Assembly (NCBI GenBank): GCA_019339365.1
Contig: CP079860.1
Span: forward strand, 186,001-250,000
Origin: Vibrio neptunius
GTDB lineage: Bacteria; Pseudomonadota; Gammaproteobacteria; Enterobacterales; Vibrionaceae
Direction: 5' to 3'
Length of the DNA: 64,000 bases
Shown: in pieces, positions 9,561 through 18,297 of the stretch
Layout: every line of letters starts with the position of its first letter
Numbering within the stretch: the stretch's first letter is position 1
Program-made: the position numbers and the translations under genes
The notes under the pieces: generated by a model
The model's input: only the letters and a program-made list of their open reading frames with translations
What the model was told of the DNA's origin: nothing
Database searches by the model: none

Positions 9561-10769
9561 TTAAAGCAGGATGAAAATACCCGCCAAACAAGCACTCATA
9601 AGATTCGCCAACGTACCAGCAAGCACAGCTTTGATACCAAGATTAGCCACTTCTGAGCGGCGCTCTGGCGCAATCACACCGATAGAGCCAAGCTGAATAG
9701 CAATCGAACCTATGTTTGCAAAGCCACACAGTGCAAATGTGACGATCACTTGGGTATGTTCAGAAAGCAGGGCTTTGTGCTCGACAAAATCGATGAAAGC
9801 CACAAACTCATTCATAACAATTTTCTGGCCAATGTAAGAGCCCGCCATCAGCATTTCATTGGCCGGCACACCAATCACCCATGCCAAAGGAGAGAACAGG
9901 TAGCCGAACAGCGTTTGCAGCGTCAATCCGCTAAAGCCCGCCACGTCGCCCAAACTTTCCAGACCCGTGTTGACCATGGCAATCACGCTGACGAATGCAA
10001 TCAACATGGTACCGACAGCAACGGCAACCTTCATGCCGTTCATTGCACCACTTGCTAAAGCATCAATCACATTACTGTCTTGCGCTTTATCCATTGCAAT
10101 ATCTGATTGATCAATGGGCGTTTCACGCTCAGGCACAATGATCTTAGCCATCATCAAACTGCCCGGCGCAGCCATAAAGCTCGCGGCAATTAAGTACTTC
10201 AGCTCAACGCCTAATCCAGCATAACCACCCAGTACACTGCCAGCCACAGAGGCCATGCCCCCCGCCATCACAGCAAACAATTCAGAGCGAGTCATGCGCG
10301 AAAGGAAAGGTCGAACAAGAAGTGGGGACTCACCTTGAGATAGGAAAATATTACCGGTAGCAACCAGAGACTCGGCTTTACTCGTCCCGAGGAACTTTTG
10401 GATACCACCACCGATAAACTCAATCACCTTTTGCATAATGCCAAGGTAATAAAGTGCAGAAATTAGCGCACTAAAGAAAATGATGATAGGCAGAACACGA
10501 ACCGCAAAGATAAACCCAGTATTGGCTAAATCACCAAACAGGAATCCGATACCTTCATCAGCAAAACCTAACAGGCTAGAAACACCATTACTTAAACTGG
10601 TGAGTGCGGTTTGTCCCCAAGGGAAGTACAGGACCAGAGCGGCAAAACCGACTTGAAGTAACAAGGCGCGAGAGACTGTTTTCCAGTTGATCGCTTTGCG
10701 ACTCTCTGACAGCAACACAGCACACAATAACAGTGCCGCAACACCGATTAATCCGAATAGGACATTCAT
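9561..10769 (-). CDS. nupC: Concentrative nucleoside transporter (NupC family)
   Basis: 402-residue inner-membrane nucleoside:cation symporter (CNT family), matching the usual length of about 400. Motifs include GNIFLSQGESPLLVRPFL, the helix with ELFAVMAGGMASVAG, PANEMLMAGSYIGQKIVMNEF and the C-terminal FALCGFANIGSIAIQLG. Several CNT paralogues exist in vibrios, so nucleoside specificity is not assigned. A CRP-like site upstream fits catabolite control, which is known for nupC in enteric bacteria. Confidence 0.9.
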   Translation of the reverse strand: MNVLFGLIGVAALLLCAVLLSESRKAINWKTVSRALLLQVGFAALVLYFPWGQTALTSLSNGVSSLLGFADEGIGFLFGDLANTGFIFAVRVLPIIIFFSALISALYYLGIMQKVIEFIGGGIQKFLGTSKAESLVATGNIFLSQGESPLLVRPFLSRMTRSELFAVMAGGMASVAGSVLGGYAGLGVELKYLIAASFMAAPGSLMMAKIIVPERETPIDQSDIAMDKAQDSNVIDALASGAMNGMKVAVAVGTMLIAFVSVIAMVNTGLESLGDVAGFSGLTLQTLFGYLFSPLAWVIGVPANEMLMAGSYIGQKIVMNEFVAFIDFVEHKALLSEHTQVIVTFALCGFANIGSIAIQLGSIGVIAPERRSEVANLGIKAVLAGTLANLMSACLAGIFILL

Positions 10770-10895
10770 TAAAGATAACCTCTACAAGCATTGGTAAATA
10801 GCTGGTCCGGTCCGTGGGGTCATTCACCATTCCATGTGACGGCTTGTATTGGCAGAGCAGTACTCTTAACCGGGCGGAGAGTATAACGCACGCAG

Positions 10896-10911
10896 TGAGA
10901 TATTCATCACA
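10896..10911. promoter_or_regulatory. Putative CRP site upstream of the nucleoside transporter
   Basis: TGAGATATTCATCACA matches the CRP half-sites TGTGA-N6-TCACA with one mismatch, about 130 bases upstream of the transporter start. nupC genes are CRP/CytR controlled in enterics, so the position makes sense. The assignment is by pattern only. Confidence 0.5.
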
Positions 10912-11086
10912 TATTTTAACGCAAACGTTCAAGTGTTCACTCAATAAACAGCTTAATCGGCAACGAACTCAATTGAGCAGATGAAATCGGAGTAGAAAAA
11001 CACAAAATATGCACTTAATTGCTATAAAACCATAGACAAAGATCACACTTTTGGACCCTTCACCCCATTCAAGGACTGAAAAAGTT

Positions 11087-11226
11087 TGGCAACTTATTAT
11101 TTGCCATCTAGGTTTATAAATGTGTCAACTAACGTACTAGTGACAAAAACAGATTCTCTAACAACGTCAGCAGCTAACAACGCAAACACAACAATACACT
11201 GCCCCACCTTTGGTGGGGCTATTTTG
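11087..11226 (+). ncRNA. Possible small RNA ending in an orphan terminator
   Basis: The 580-base gap 10770-11349 contains no credible gene but has a strong plus-strand terminator: GCCCCACC (11201-11208), loop TTT, GGTGGGGC (11212-11219), then TATTTTGTTT. No coding sequence ends before it in that direction, so it may close a short untranslated transcript. A small dyad (TGGCAA / TTGCCA, about 11087-11106) lies upstream. I could not find a convincing -35/-10 pair, so the 5' end is a guess. Confidence 0.35.
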
Positions 11227-11349
11227 TTTATCGGCAGGACAAAAAGGTCTGGCGTCGCAGCGCACAATAAGTACTCTGTTATTTTGAACTAGATTTATAC
11301 CACTAGCGGTATAGAATAAGCGCCTCTTTAACCGATGCCAGAGATCACC

Positions 11350-11796
11350 ATGCAACGCGATTACACCCTCTCATCCCTGCAAGCTACCCCAAGAGAAGAG
11401 CTCGAAGAACTCAGTCTGCGAATGATCCACCGCCTGATCGCAGATGAATCGATGACTGAGTTGTTTACGTTCGATGCCGATGAGACGGAATCCGAAGACA
11501 AACTGCAAGAGGCGCAGTTTGATGCCATGTTGAGGATGAGTGCTATCGCTCTGAGTGAACTGCCAGCCCTTTTTAGCGAATCAGACAATCAACAGCAAAA
11601 CACGCTACGCATGCAACGCTTATTGCTTTGGCATTTCTATTCGGTATCGTTTCACCTTGAACAGGCAATACCACTTGAAGTCCATTGTCAGCATGTGGAA
11701 GTACTGCTTAAACAAGCCCCAACCAACGCATTAGAGTGGGTCACAACTTTAACCGACTTACTGCGTCAATACGCGGCCATTAACCAAAGTCGCTAA
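11350..11796 (+). CDS. Conserved hypothetical protein
   Basis: 148-residue, acidic, largely helical cytosolic protein (RDYTLSSLQATPREELEELS...; many Glu, Leu and Gln). I do not recognise a domain, and there is no signal peptide or membrane segment. ATG at 11350 is preferred because GAGAT precedes it; an in-frame ATG five codons upstream (11335) is possible. It stands alone between divergent and convergent neighbours. Confidence 0.65.
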   Translation: MQRDYTLSSLQATPREELEELSLRMIHRLIADESMTELFTFDADETESEDKLQEAQFDAMLRMSAIALSELPALFSESDNQQQNTLRMQRLLLWHFYSVSFHLEQAIPLEVHCQHVEVLLKQAPTNALEWVTTLTDLLRQYAAINQSR

Positions 11797-11923
11797 TTCG
11801 AACTCGGTAGAGCTGCGATAACCCAACCTCACAACATTGCGAGAATCGCCATTAGGATACTGAGTGTGAAAGGGAAGCAAAAGCCAGACTAGGCCCAGTC
11901 AGTGTTATTCCACAACCGCTGAA

Positions 11924-11945
11924 AAGGCCGGGATACCCCGGCCTT
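11924..11945. terminator. Bidirectional terminator between hypothetical gene and carbonic anhydrase
   Basis: AAGGCCGGG, loop ATAC, CCCGGCCTT, with TTTTC on the minus side and TTGTTATTT on the plus side, between converging genes. Confidence 0.7.
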
Positions 11946-11950
11946 GTTAT

Positions 11951-12673
11951 TTAATCGTTAGTGAGAACGACACGGGCATTCTGTTTCTGAATGGGGCGGT
12001 TGTTGTTACCCATTACCATCTGCATTTGTTTTGCCTGTTCTGTGGTTAAAGTTTGCGCAGATTTAAGCACAAACCAGCGTACGCCTTCAGAGCAAGGTGG
12101 CGTCGTCAGAGAACCATTAAAGCGGTAGTACTCCCCCGTTGCAGGCAACATATCTTTTACTGCAAACGGCGTTTGTAGCCTCACAGTTTGACCGGGTTCA
12201 GGCATGGTCGCCGTCAACTGTGTGATCTGGTTATTTTCCCCTGGTGCTGCGTTATACATCACAGCAACAACCGCTAGGTTGCCATCTTTATCCGCATTAA
12301 CAAAGTGCGCTTCCAAGGGAAAGTGTTGACCACGAATGTGGTTTTCTGAAGGAGTATGGAAGTGGAACTGCGCCAGATTAAACTCAACTCCATCTACTGT
12401 CACGGCGTTATTCCCCTCAACAACCGCTTGAAGTGTATGCCCGTTATTCGTCAGCCCAGTAACCATGCCCTGATACTCAATGTTGAGTGGCATCAGCTCC
12501 GCGTCGACCACATCCTTGATATCAATCGGGCTTTGGTTTTTGCCAGTCGCACACTCTTTGGCAACGTCTCCCCAATGTTCAGGTCCCTTATCACCTTTGT
12601 ATCCCCATTCAGCGGCCTGAACCGTTCCCGCCATCGCAATCATCAAACTTGCGGCAATCAATGTGTTTTTCAT
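11951..12673 (-). CDS. Periplasmic alpha-carbonic anhydrase
   Basis: 240-residue zinc enzyme interconverting CO2 and bicarbonate. A signal peptide covers residues 1-20 (cut after VQA), so it acts in the periplasm. The mature part begins EWGYKGDKGPEHWG, has CATGKNQSPIDI, the zinc histidines in FNLAQFHFHTPSENH and EAHFVNADKDGNLAVV, and the active-site loop YRFNGSLTTPPCSEGV. Two cysteines (ECATG and PPCSEG) can form the usual disulphide. Length is normal for bacterial alpha enzymes. Single gene with its own terminator. Confidence 0.95.
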   Translation of the reverse strand: MKNTLIAASLMIAMAGTVQAAEWGYKGDKGPEHWGDVAKECATGKNQSPIDIKDVVDAELMPLNIEYQGMVTGLTNNGHTLQAVVEGNNAVTVDGVEFNLAQFHFHTPSENHIRGQHFPLEAHFVNADKDGNLAVVAVMYNAAPGENNQITQLTATMPEPGQTVRLQTPFAVKDMLPATGEYYRFNGSLTTPPCSEGVRWFVLKSAQTLTTEQAKQMQMVMGNNNRPIQKQNARVVLTND

Positions 12674-12832
12674 GTTATTTCCTTATTATCGTCACCAACG
12701 GAAGATCGGCCACCATCATAAGTCGATGACCAAATCCATGAGTAGTAGGAAAACTTTGATTACCTGCGAATTTTGGAACCGGATACAAAAAAGTGAAAGT
12801 TACTTTTTTGTCAATTTCATTAGAGGCTGGCG

Positions 12833-12919
12833 ATGTTTGATAAATTCTTAAAAGAAGAGCAGGCTGGAATCAGTGATTTGAAAATTAAAATTGGTGATAT
12901 CGATAGGTTTTTATTATGA
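12833..12919 (+). CDS. Tiny ORF coupled to the next exported-protein gene
   Basis: 28 codons (MFDKFLKEEQAGISDLKIK...) ending in ATGA overlap with the next start at 12916. Its frame opens just after a TAG at 12821. It could be a leader peptide, or the C-terminal remnant of an effector whose immunity gene follows. Base composition is AT-rich, unlike the flanking core genes. Confidence 0.35.
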   Translation: MFDKFLKEEQAGISDLKIKIGDIDRFLL

Positions 12920-13372
12920 ATAAGTTTTTTTTATTATTGCTATTTTTTTCTTTTACAGCGCACACTTCTGCTAAGGAAATAAAATTAAGTGCGACTTGTG
13001 ATATAGATAACGCCGCAAATGTTAATTTTTTTCTCTGTTACTTATATTGGAGAGTCACTAGTTAGAGTTGAGGTTAACACTAACCAAATATACGTGATTG
13101 CCAAAGGGGTTGCCGGGGACCATGGTGGGAGCAATTTTTTTTTCGAAGATACTGACAGTGTAGGCATTGCTGGCGTAAATATTAACTGGGACAATATAAG
13201 TAAGACAATGCCTATGTTTAGAATTGATAAATTAAATGAAAGAGATTATGTAATTGAATGGTTTGGGTTTTTCGACGAAACCAGAAATATTTACTCATGG
13301 TCTAAGGCTGGCGGGGTGGAGGTAGATCTTTATAGCTCCAAGGCAATACTTCAAAACTGTGAGAATTACTAG
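12916..13372 (+). pseudogene. Small exported hypothetical protein, frameshifted
   Basis: N-terminal part MNKFFLLLLFFSFTAHTSA is a clear signal peptide (cut near TSA). The frame then breaks in a seven-T run (13026-13032). Removing one T continues into SVTYIGESLVRVEVNTNQ and on to ...LYSSKAILQNCENY, giving about 151 residues. Two cysteines could form a disulphide in the mature protein. I do not recognise the family. The low GC and coupling to a tiny upstream ORF suggest an acquired exported protein, possibly a periplasmic immunity protein; that is only a guess. Confidence 0.6.
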
Positions 13373-13510
13373 ATTCCCAATATTGAAGCTAGTGTATAGA
13401 AATCGGTGCATTTCAGTAGAATGTACAAAACAGGAATGACACATGACCAAAGACTCTCTTTTCTAGAAAGTGGCCAACCTACAATGCATATCGACGGCTC
13501 AAATAACAAA

Positions 13511-13537
13511 AAAGGCGACAGTTTCCCTGTCGCCTTT
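13511..13537 (-). terminator. Terminator of kbl-tdh
   Basis: AAAGGCGACAG, short loop, CTGTCGCCTTT. On the minus strand it is followed by TTTTGTTATTT, 24 bases beyond the tdh stop. Confidence 0.8.
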
Positions 13538-13560
13538 GATTATTCAGCATCTCGCTTCGA

Positions 13561-14592
13561 TTATTCCCAGTCGAGAATCACTTTACCTGATTGGCCGCTA
13601 CGCATCGCATCAAAGCCTTTCTGGAAGTCATCAACCTTAAAGTGGTGAGTAATGATTGGCGTCAAGTCTAAGCCCGACTGAATCAGCGATGCCATCTTGT
13701 ACCAAGTTTCGAACATCTCACGGCCGTAGATACCTTTAATCACCAGACCTTTGAAGATCACTTGGTTCCAGTCGATGCCCATGTCTGATGGCGGAATACC
13801 TAGCAGTGCAATTCGGCCGCCGTGGTTCATTGTCTTAAGCATGGTGCTGAATGCCGCCTGAACACCCGACATTTCAAGGCCCACATCAAAGCCTTCCGTC
13901 ATTCCCAGCTCTTCCATTACGTCTTCAAGCTTCTGTTCCGCAACGTTAACTGCACGGGTCACACCCATTTTACGTGCAAGCTCAAGACGGTATTCGTTCA
14001 CATCTGTAATCACCACGTGACGAGCACCGACGTGCTTAGCCACTGCTGCAGCCATGATACCGATTGGGCCAGCACCTGTGATCAGCACATCTTCACCCAC
14101 TAGATCGAAAGATAATGCCGTGTGTACAGCATTGCCGAACGGGTCAAAGATTGATGCGAGATCGTCTGAGATGCCTTCAGGGATTTTAAATGCATTGAAC
14201 GCTGGAATCACTAGGTATTCAGCGAATGCCCCTTCACGGTTTACACCGACACCAATAGTATTACGACATAGGTGAGTGCGGCCGCCACGACAGTTACGAC
14301 AATGACCACAAGTGATGTGGCCTTCGCCAGAGACACGGTCACCGATTTCGAATCCGCGAACTTCTTGGCCAATAGCCACCACTTCACCCACGTATTCATG
14401 ACCAACGACCATAGGAACAGGAATCGTGTTCTGAGACCACTCGTCCCAGTTGTAGATATGAACATCTGTACCGCAAATCGCGGTTTTCTTAATTTTGATC
14501 AGAATGTCGTTGTGGCCAACTTTCGGTTTTTCAACCTCAGTCATCCAGATGCCTTCTTCAGGCTTTAGCTTAGATAGCGCTTTAATTTTCAT
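13561..14592 (-). CDS. tdh: L-threonine 3-dehydrogenase
   Basis: 343-residue zinc medium-chain dehydrogenase oxidising L-threonine to 2-amino-3-ketobutyrate with NAD+. It shows the catalytic zinc residues in [18 protein letters not shown] and GHEYVGEVV, the structural-zinc cysteine cluster [19 protein letters not shown] and the NAD fold [20 protein letters not shown]. Length equals the family norm. Its ATG shares a base with the kbl TAA, so the two are translationally coupled and carry out consecutive steps of threonine-to-glycine breakdown. Confidence 0.97.
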   Translation of the reverse strand: MKIKALSKLKPEEGIWMTEVEKPKVGHNDILIKIKKTAICGTDVHIYNWDEWSQNTIPVPMVVGHEYVGEVVAIGQEVRGFEIGDRVSGEGHITCGHCRNCRGGRTHLCRNTIGVGVNREGAFAEYLVIPAFNAFKIPEGISDDLASIFDPFGNAVHTALSFDLVGEDVLITGAGPIGIMAAAVAKHVGARHVVITDVNEYRLELARKMGVTRAVNVAEQKLEDVMEELGMTEGFDVGLEMSGVQAAFSTMLKTMNHGGRIALLGIPPSDMGIDWNQVIFKGLVIKGIYGREMFETWYKMASLIQSGLDLTPIITHHFKVDDFQKGFDAMRSGQSGKVILDWE

Positions 14593-15788
14593 TACTTAAT
14601 GATCTCCATGTCACGACCCACTTCGATGAAGGCATCGATGGCGCGATCAAGTTGCTCGCGCGAGTGTGCCGCAGACATTTGTGTACGAATACGTGCTTGA
14701 CCTTTCGGTACGACTGGGAAAGAGAAGCCAATCACGTAAATACCTTTTTCTAGTGCGCGTTCTGCAAACTCAGCCGCCACTTTCGCATCGCCAAGCATGA
14801 TTGGAATGATCGCGTGGTCAGCGCCACCCATAGTGAAACCCGCGGCTTCCATACGAGTGCGGAAATGGGCTGCGTTTTCCCATAGACGGTCACGTAGGTC
14901 ACCACTTTGCTCTAGAAGATCAAGAACTCGGATTGAAGCATTAACGATGGCGGGTGCTACCGAGTTTGAGAACAGATATGGACGAGAACGCTGACGTAAC
15001 CAGTCAATCACTTCTGCTTTACCTGACGTGTAGCCGCCTGATGCGCCGCCCATAGCTTTGCCCAGCGTGCCTGTGATGATGTCGATACGCTCAACCACAT
15101 CGTGGTACTCGTGCGTACCTGCGCCTGTTTTACCCATGAAACCTACAGCGTGAGAGTCATCCACCATTGTCAGTGCGCCGTACTTATCAGCAAGGTCACA
15201 GATGGCTGGCAGGTTAGCGACTACACCGTCCATTGAGAATACGCCGTCTGTCACGATAAGGATGTTACGAGCACCCGCTTCTTTAGCCGCGATAAGCTGC
15301 TGCTCAAGCTCTTCCATGTTGTTGTTTGAGTAACGGAAGCGCATTGCTTTACACAAACGAACACCATCGATGATTGAAGCGTGGTTAAGGGCATCAGAAA
15401 TGATCGCGTCTTCTTTGCCCAGAATCGTTTCGAACAAACCAGCGTTAGCGTCAAAACAAGAGGTGTACAGGATTGTGTCTTCTTTACCAAGGAAAGTAGA
15501 AAGCTTTTGCTCCAATTCTTTGTGAATATCTTGAGTACCACAAATGAAACGAACAGACGCCATACCAAAGCCGTGCTTATCCATGCCCGCTTTACCCGCT
15601 TCAATTAGTTCAGGGTGGTTAGCTAGGCCAAGGTAGTTGTTTGCACAGAAGTTAAGCACTTCTTCGCCTGTAGAGATTTTTACAGCCGCTTGCTGTTGAG
15701 AAGTGATGACGCGCTCTGACTTGTAAAGGCCTTCAGCCTTTACTTCTTCAATCTGTTGTTTGATCTGTTGGTAGAATGCAGAAGACAT
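14592..15788 (-). CDS. kbl: Glycine C-acetyltransferase (2-amino-3-ketobutyrate CoA ligase)
   Basis: 398-residue PLP enzyme of the alpha-oxoamine synthase family that splits 2-amino-3-ketobutyrate with CoA into glycine and acetyl-CoA. It shows [16 protein letters not shown] near the start, the [19 protein letters not shown] loop and the PLP lysine in [17 protein letters not shown]. First gene of the kbl-tdh operon. The 5' leader contains a stem-loop (15835-15860). Confidence 0.97.
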   Translation of the reverse strand: MSSAFYQQIKQQIEEVKAEGLYKSERVITSQQQAAVKISTGEEVLNFCANNYLGLANHPELIEAGKAGMDKHGFGMASVRFICGTQDIHKELEQKLSTFLGKEDTILYTSCFDANAGLFETILGKEDAIISDALNHASIIDGVRLCKAMRFRYSNNNMEELEQQLIAAKEAGARNILIVTDGVFSMDGVVANLPAICDLADKYGALTMVDDSHAVGFMGKTGAGTHEYHDVVERIDIITGTLGKAMGGASGGYTSGKAEVIDWLRQRSRPYLFSNSVAPAIVNASIRVLDLLEQSGDLRDRLWENAAHFRTRMEAAGFTMGGADHAIIPIMLGDAKVAAEFAERALEKGIYVIGFSFPVVPKGQARIRTQMSAAHSREQLDRAIDAFIEVGRDMEIIK

Positions 15789-15834
15789 TTCAAATTCCTT
15801 GCTAGTTATTATGTTAAGCAGATAGCTTATTCAT

Positions 15835-15860
15835 CGCCTTCGCTTGCAAATTCGAAGGCG
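15835..15860 (-). promoter_or_regulatory. Stem-loop in the kbl leader
   Basis: CGCCTTCG and CGAAGGCG flank a 10-base loop about 50 bases before the kbl start. It could be an attenuator-like or mRNA-stability element; there is no T tract immediately after it. Role not known. Confidence 0.35.
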
Positions 15861-16082
15861 TAAAGGTTGCCCTAAGTGTAATTCAAGCACGCCATTTTCA
15901 TTATCCCACTAGGTGGAAAAACATTAGTGAATCACAGGCACAAATAAACAATTTTTATGATAGATATCACGAACTATGCGTTGTGTGATGACATATTCCC
16001 TATTCATCGGTGCATTGGCGAAGTTTGTCTAGGGTGCGGTTGGTAGTAAAAATGAAATGACGACAGGAGAGAAATACAAAAT

Positions 16083-16111
16083 AGGCGTCGGTTAGTTTAA
16101 CCTATACGCCT
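16083..16111 (-). terminator. Terminator after the 36-residue membrane protein gene
   Basis: Imperfect stem AGGCGTATAGGTTA...TAACCGACGCCT on the minus strand, followed by ATTTTGT. Its position just after the small ORF at 16140-16250 supports that ORF being a real gene. Confidence 0.55.
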
Positions 16112-16139
16112 GTTTTGGTGACATACAAGGGTGTGCGTG

Positions 16140-16250
16140 TTACTTTTCTAACACTAAGGAGACAATGGTGAGCAATACGACAGCGAGCGCAGCCAGCAAG
16201 ATATCTTGCATCATTGAGCCCAAGTCAAGAAGAAAGCCTGGTTCTTGCAT
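16140..16250 (-). CDS. Small single-pass membrane protein (36 aa)
   Basis: ORF of 36 residues: an acidic, Met-rich start (MQEPGFLLDLGSMMQDI) then one hydrophobic helix (LLAALAVVLLTIVSLVL) and a charged end. AGAGG lies about 8 bases before the ATG and a hairpin terminator follows. Those three signals together make a genuine small membrane protein likely. No family recognised. It is divergent from the LysR gene. Confidence 0.55.
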   Translation of the reverse strand: MQEPGFLLDLGSMMQDILLAALAVVLLTIVSLVLEK

Positions 16251-16351
16251 TTTGAGTACCTCTGCTGTTTACTATTTAGCCACCTTATCGACTCAACAAT
16301 TCATTAACAACCGATTTAATTCTCAATTTAAAGACACATCACGGTTTCAAT

Positions 16352-17278
16352 TTGGTTAATTCAAAACTTATCGCTTTGCTCCCAGATCTTGCATCCTTCA
16401 TTTTGATCGTTGATGAAGGCAGCTTTACAGCCGCAGCTAAAAAGCTCGATGTAACGCCTTCGGCCCTGAGCAAATTGATCACACGGCTTGAGTCAGCCTT
16501 GTCCGCCAAGCTGTTTGAACGCACGACTCGAAAACTCGTCATCACGCCTACTGGGCAGCAGGTTTATGACCGAGCGATAGTGATGGTCAACGCCGCTCAA
16601 CAAGCTTGGGAGCTATCCACCACTGATCACAAACAAGCCACAGGCTCTCTTACCATTGCAGCGCCAGAGGCCTTTCTCAACTCTGTTTTGCAGCCTTTTG
16701 TGGTGCCTTTTTTAAAACAATACCCAGACATTCAGCTCAAGTTGCGTGTGGCTGATGGCGAGATCGATCTACTCAGAGACGGGATCGATGTCGCCTTCAA
16801 ACTCACCGATAGACCCGATGAAAATTTGGTGCTTAAAGAGATCGGAAAAACTAACTTGGTCTTGTGTGCAAGCCCAGATTACATCGACCAACGTGGGATG
16901 CCATCCCACCCTACCGATTTACAACATCATGACTGCCTGTATTTGGCTGAAACAGAGCGAGACAACATCTGGGACTTTTTCAAAGACGACGAATTCCATT
17001 CGATGACGGTATCCGGCCGCTATGCAGTCAATCATTCACAGATGCGTCTCACTGGTGTGAAAAATGCGCTCGGTATTGGTATCTTTCATGATTTTGTTAT
17101 CGCCGAAGCCATCGAAAAACAACAGGTTGTACCTGTACTTCCTGATTGGACGATCAAAAGTAATTACCATGGTGCCGTCGCCATGCAGTACCCGCAAACC
17201 AAATACATGCCCGCTCGTCTGCGTGTTTTTATCGATTACATTAGCCAAGTGTTAGGCGATAAACTCGCCAGCCATTAA
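16352..17278 (+). CDS. LysR-family transcriptional regulator
   Basis: 308-residue DNA-binding regulator. The N-terminal winged helix (residues 10-70) reads FILIVDEGSFTAAAKKLDVTPSALSKLITRLE, followed by the LFERTTRKLVITPTG wing. The effector-binding domain (about 90-300) includes GSLTIAAPEAFLNSVL. The only nearby candidate start is TTG at 16352, without a good Shine-Dalgarno, so the start is uncertain. The VOC gene follows 11 bases downstream and is likely cotranscribed. Ligand and targets unknown. Confidence 0.88.
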   Translation: MVNSKLIALLPDLASFILIVDEGSFTAAAKKLDVTPSALSKLITRLESALSAKLFERTTRKLVITPTGQQVYDRAIVMVNAAQQAWELSTTDHKQATGSLTIAAPEAFLNSVLQPFVVPFLKQYPDIQLKLRVADGEIDLLRDGIDVAFKLTDRPDENLVLKEIGKTNLVLCASPDYIDQRGMPSHPTDLQHHDCLYLAETERDNIWDFFKDDEFHSMTVSGRYAVNHSQMRLTGVKNALGIGIFHDFVIAEAIEKQQVVPVLPDWTIKSNYHGAVAMQYPQTKYMPARLRVFIDYISQVLGDKLASH

Positions 17279-17289
17279 CGAGAACTTCT

Positions 17290-17673
17290 ATGTTTAATAA
17301 CATTCATCACGTGGCGATCATTTGCTCTAACTACTCAGTTTCTAAGCAATTTTATACCCAAATCATGGGGTTCGACATCCTAGCGGAAAACTATCGCCAA
17401 GCGAGACATTCTTACAAACTCGATCTGGCCCTGCCAGATGGCTCGCAACTTGAGTTGTTCAGCTTTCCCGACGCTCCAGAAAGGCCGAGTTTCCCAGAAG
17501 CACAAGGCCTTCGTCATCTCGCCTTTGAAGTCGATAGCGTGGCAGAAGTCAAACAGTACCTGGAAAGCAAAGGCGTTGACGTTGAACCCGTGCGCATTGA
17601 TGAATTCACAGGTAAAGCCTTTACTTTTTTCCAAGACCCAGACGGATTACCGCTCGAGATTTATCAAGCTTAG
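17290..17673 (+). CDS. VOC-family protein (glyoxalase I-like, YaeR/GloA2 type)
   Basis: 127-residue single vicinal-oxygen-chelate domain. Metal-binding positions are visible: NNIHHVAIIC (His), SQLELFSF (Glu), GLRHLAFEV (His) and GLPLEIYQA (Glu). This is the 2-His 2-Glu set of glyoxalase I-like enzymes, but substrate cannot be read from sequence. It lies 11 bases after the LysR gene. Confidence 0.85.
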   Translation: MFNNIHHVAIICSNYSVSKQFYTQIMGFDILAENYRQARHSYKLDLALPDGSQLELFSFPDAPERPSFPEAQGLRHLAFEVDSVAEVKQYLESKGVDVEPVRIDEFTGKAFTFFQDPDGLPLEIYQA

Positions 17674-17796
17674 ATGGATTGACGAGGTAGTCCTTGTCGC
17701 TTGACGCTACGATGTGCTTGCTGATGAGACCAGATAAGTACCTTCTCAAGCAAGCATCGTCGGACTCGCTTTTTGACGATCCGGCGAGGCTTAGGA

Positions 17797-18297
17797 TCAC
17801 TCATTCAATTTCTCCCGTTCCACTTTAGACCCTAGATCGCTATCTCTACGCGACGTTCTGCTCTCTAACACCACACAACCAACACCGCCGATTGCGTAGG
17901 CAAACAGATCCTTCCAATCAAACGTCGCCCCCAGAGCAATGTGTAATGGAGAAGAAGGCTCGATACCCAACCATTGTGCCATCTGAAAGTACTGACCAAC
18001 CTCAACCAAGAAGGCCACTGCCACCACCAGTAATGCCAATACCTTAGGATCCATTCGAATCACAGACGCTATAGTGTGGTAAAGCCACACCACAACTAAT
18101 ACATCACCAAAGGTCGGCCTGATAAAACTATCGCGAACATAACCCGCAATAACAATCAGGAGCACAAGCACCATCAAACTCACCCCTGCATAGTACGTCG
18201 AAAAACGGACACCAATACGTCTAGAAGCAGCATGATTGCAGCCCTGACTAATATCGTCGGATTGAGTTTTATGCCTCTGTTCTGCTTGAGTGTTCAT
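17797..18297 (-). CDS. DUF2809 family membrane protein
   Basis: 166-residue protein with four hydrophobic helices. The DUF2809 core appears as FGDVLVVVWLYHTIASV, VAFLVEVGQYF and LGATFDWKDLFAYAIGG. Function unknown; inner membrane. Start placed at MNTQAEQRHK, which overlaps the end of creD by 29 bases; an open frame extends further upstream. It is the last gene of the cre cluster here. Confidence 0.8.
   Translation of the reverse strand: MNTQAEQRHKTQSDDISQGCNHAASRRIGVRFSTYYAGVSLMVLVLLIVIAGYVRDSFIRPTFGDVLVVVWLYHTIASVIRMDPKVLALLVVAVAFLVEVGQYFQMAQWLGIEPSSPLHIALGATFDWKDLFAYAIGGVGCVVLESRTSRRDSDLGSKVEREKLNE

Noticed and set aside
15790..16080. Possible glycine riboswitch before kbl
   Set aside because: Only a single simple hairpin is visible; I could not find tandem aptamer-like conserved cores.
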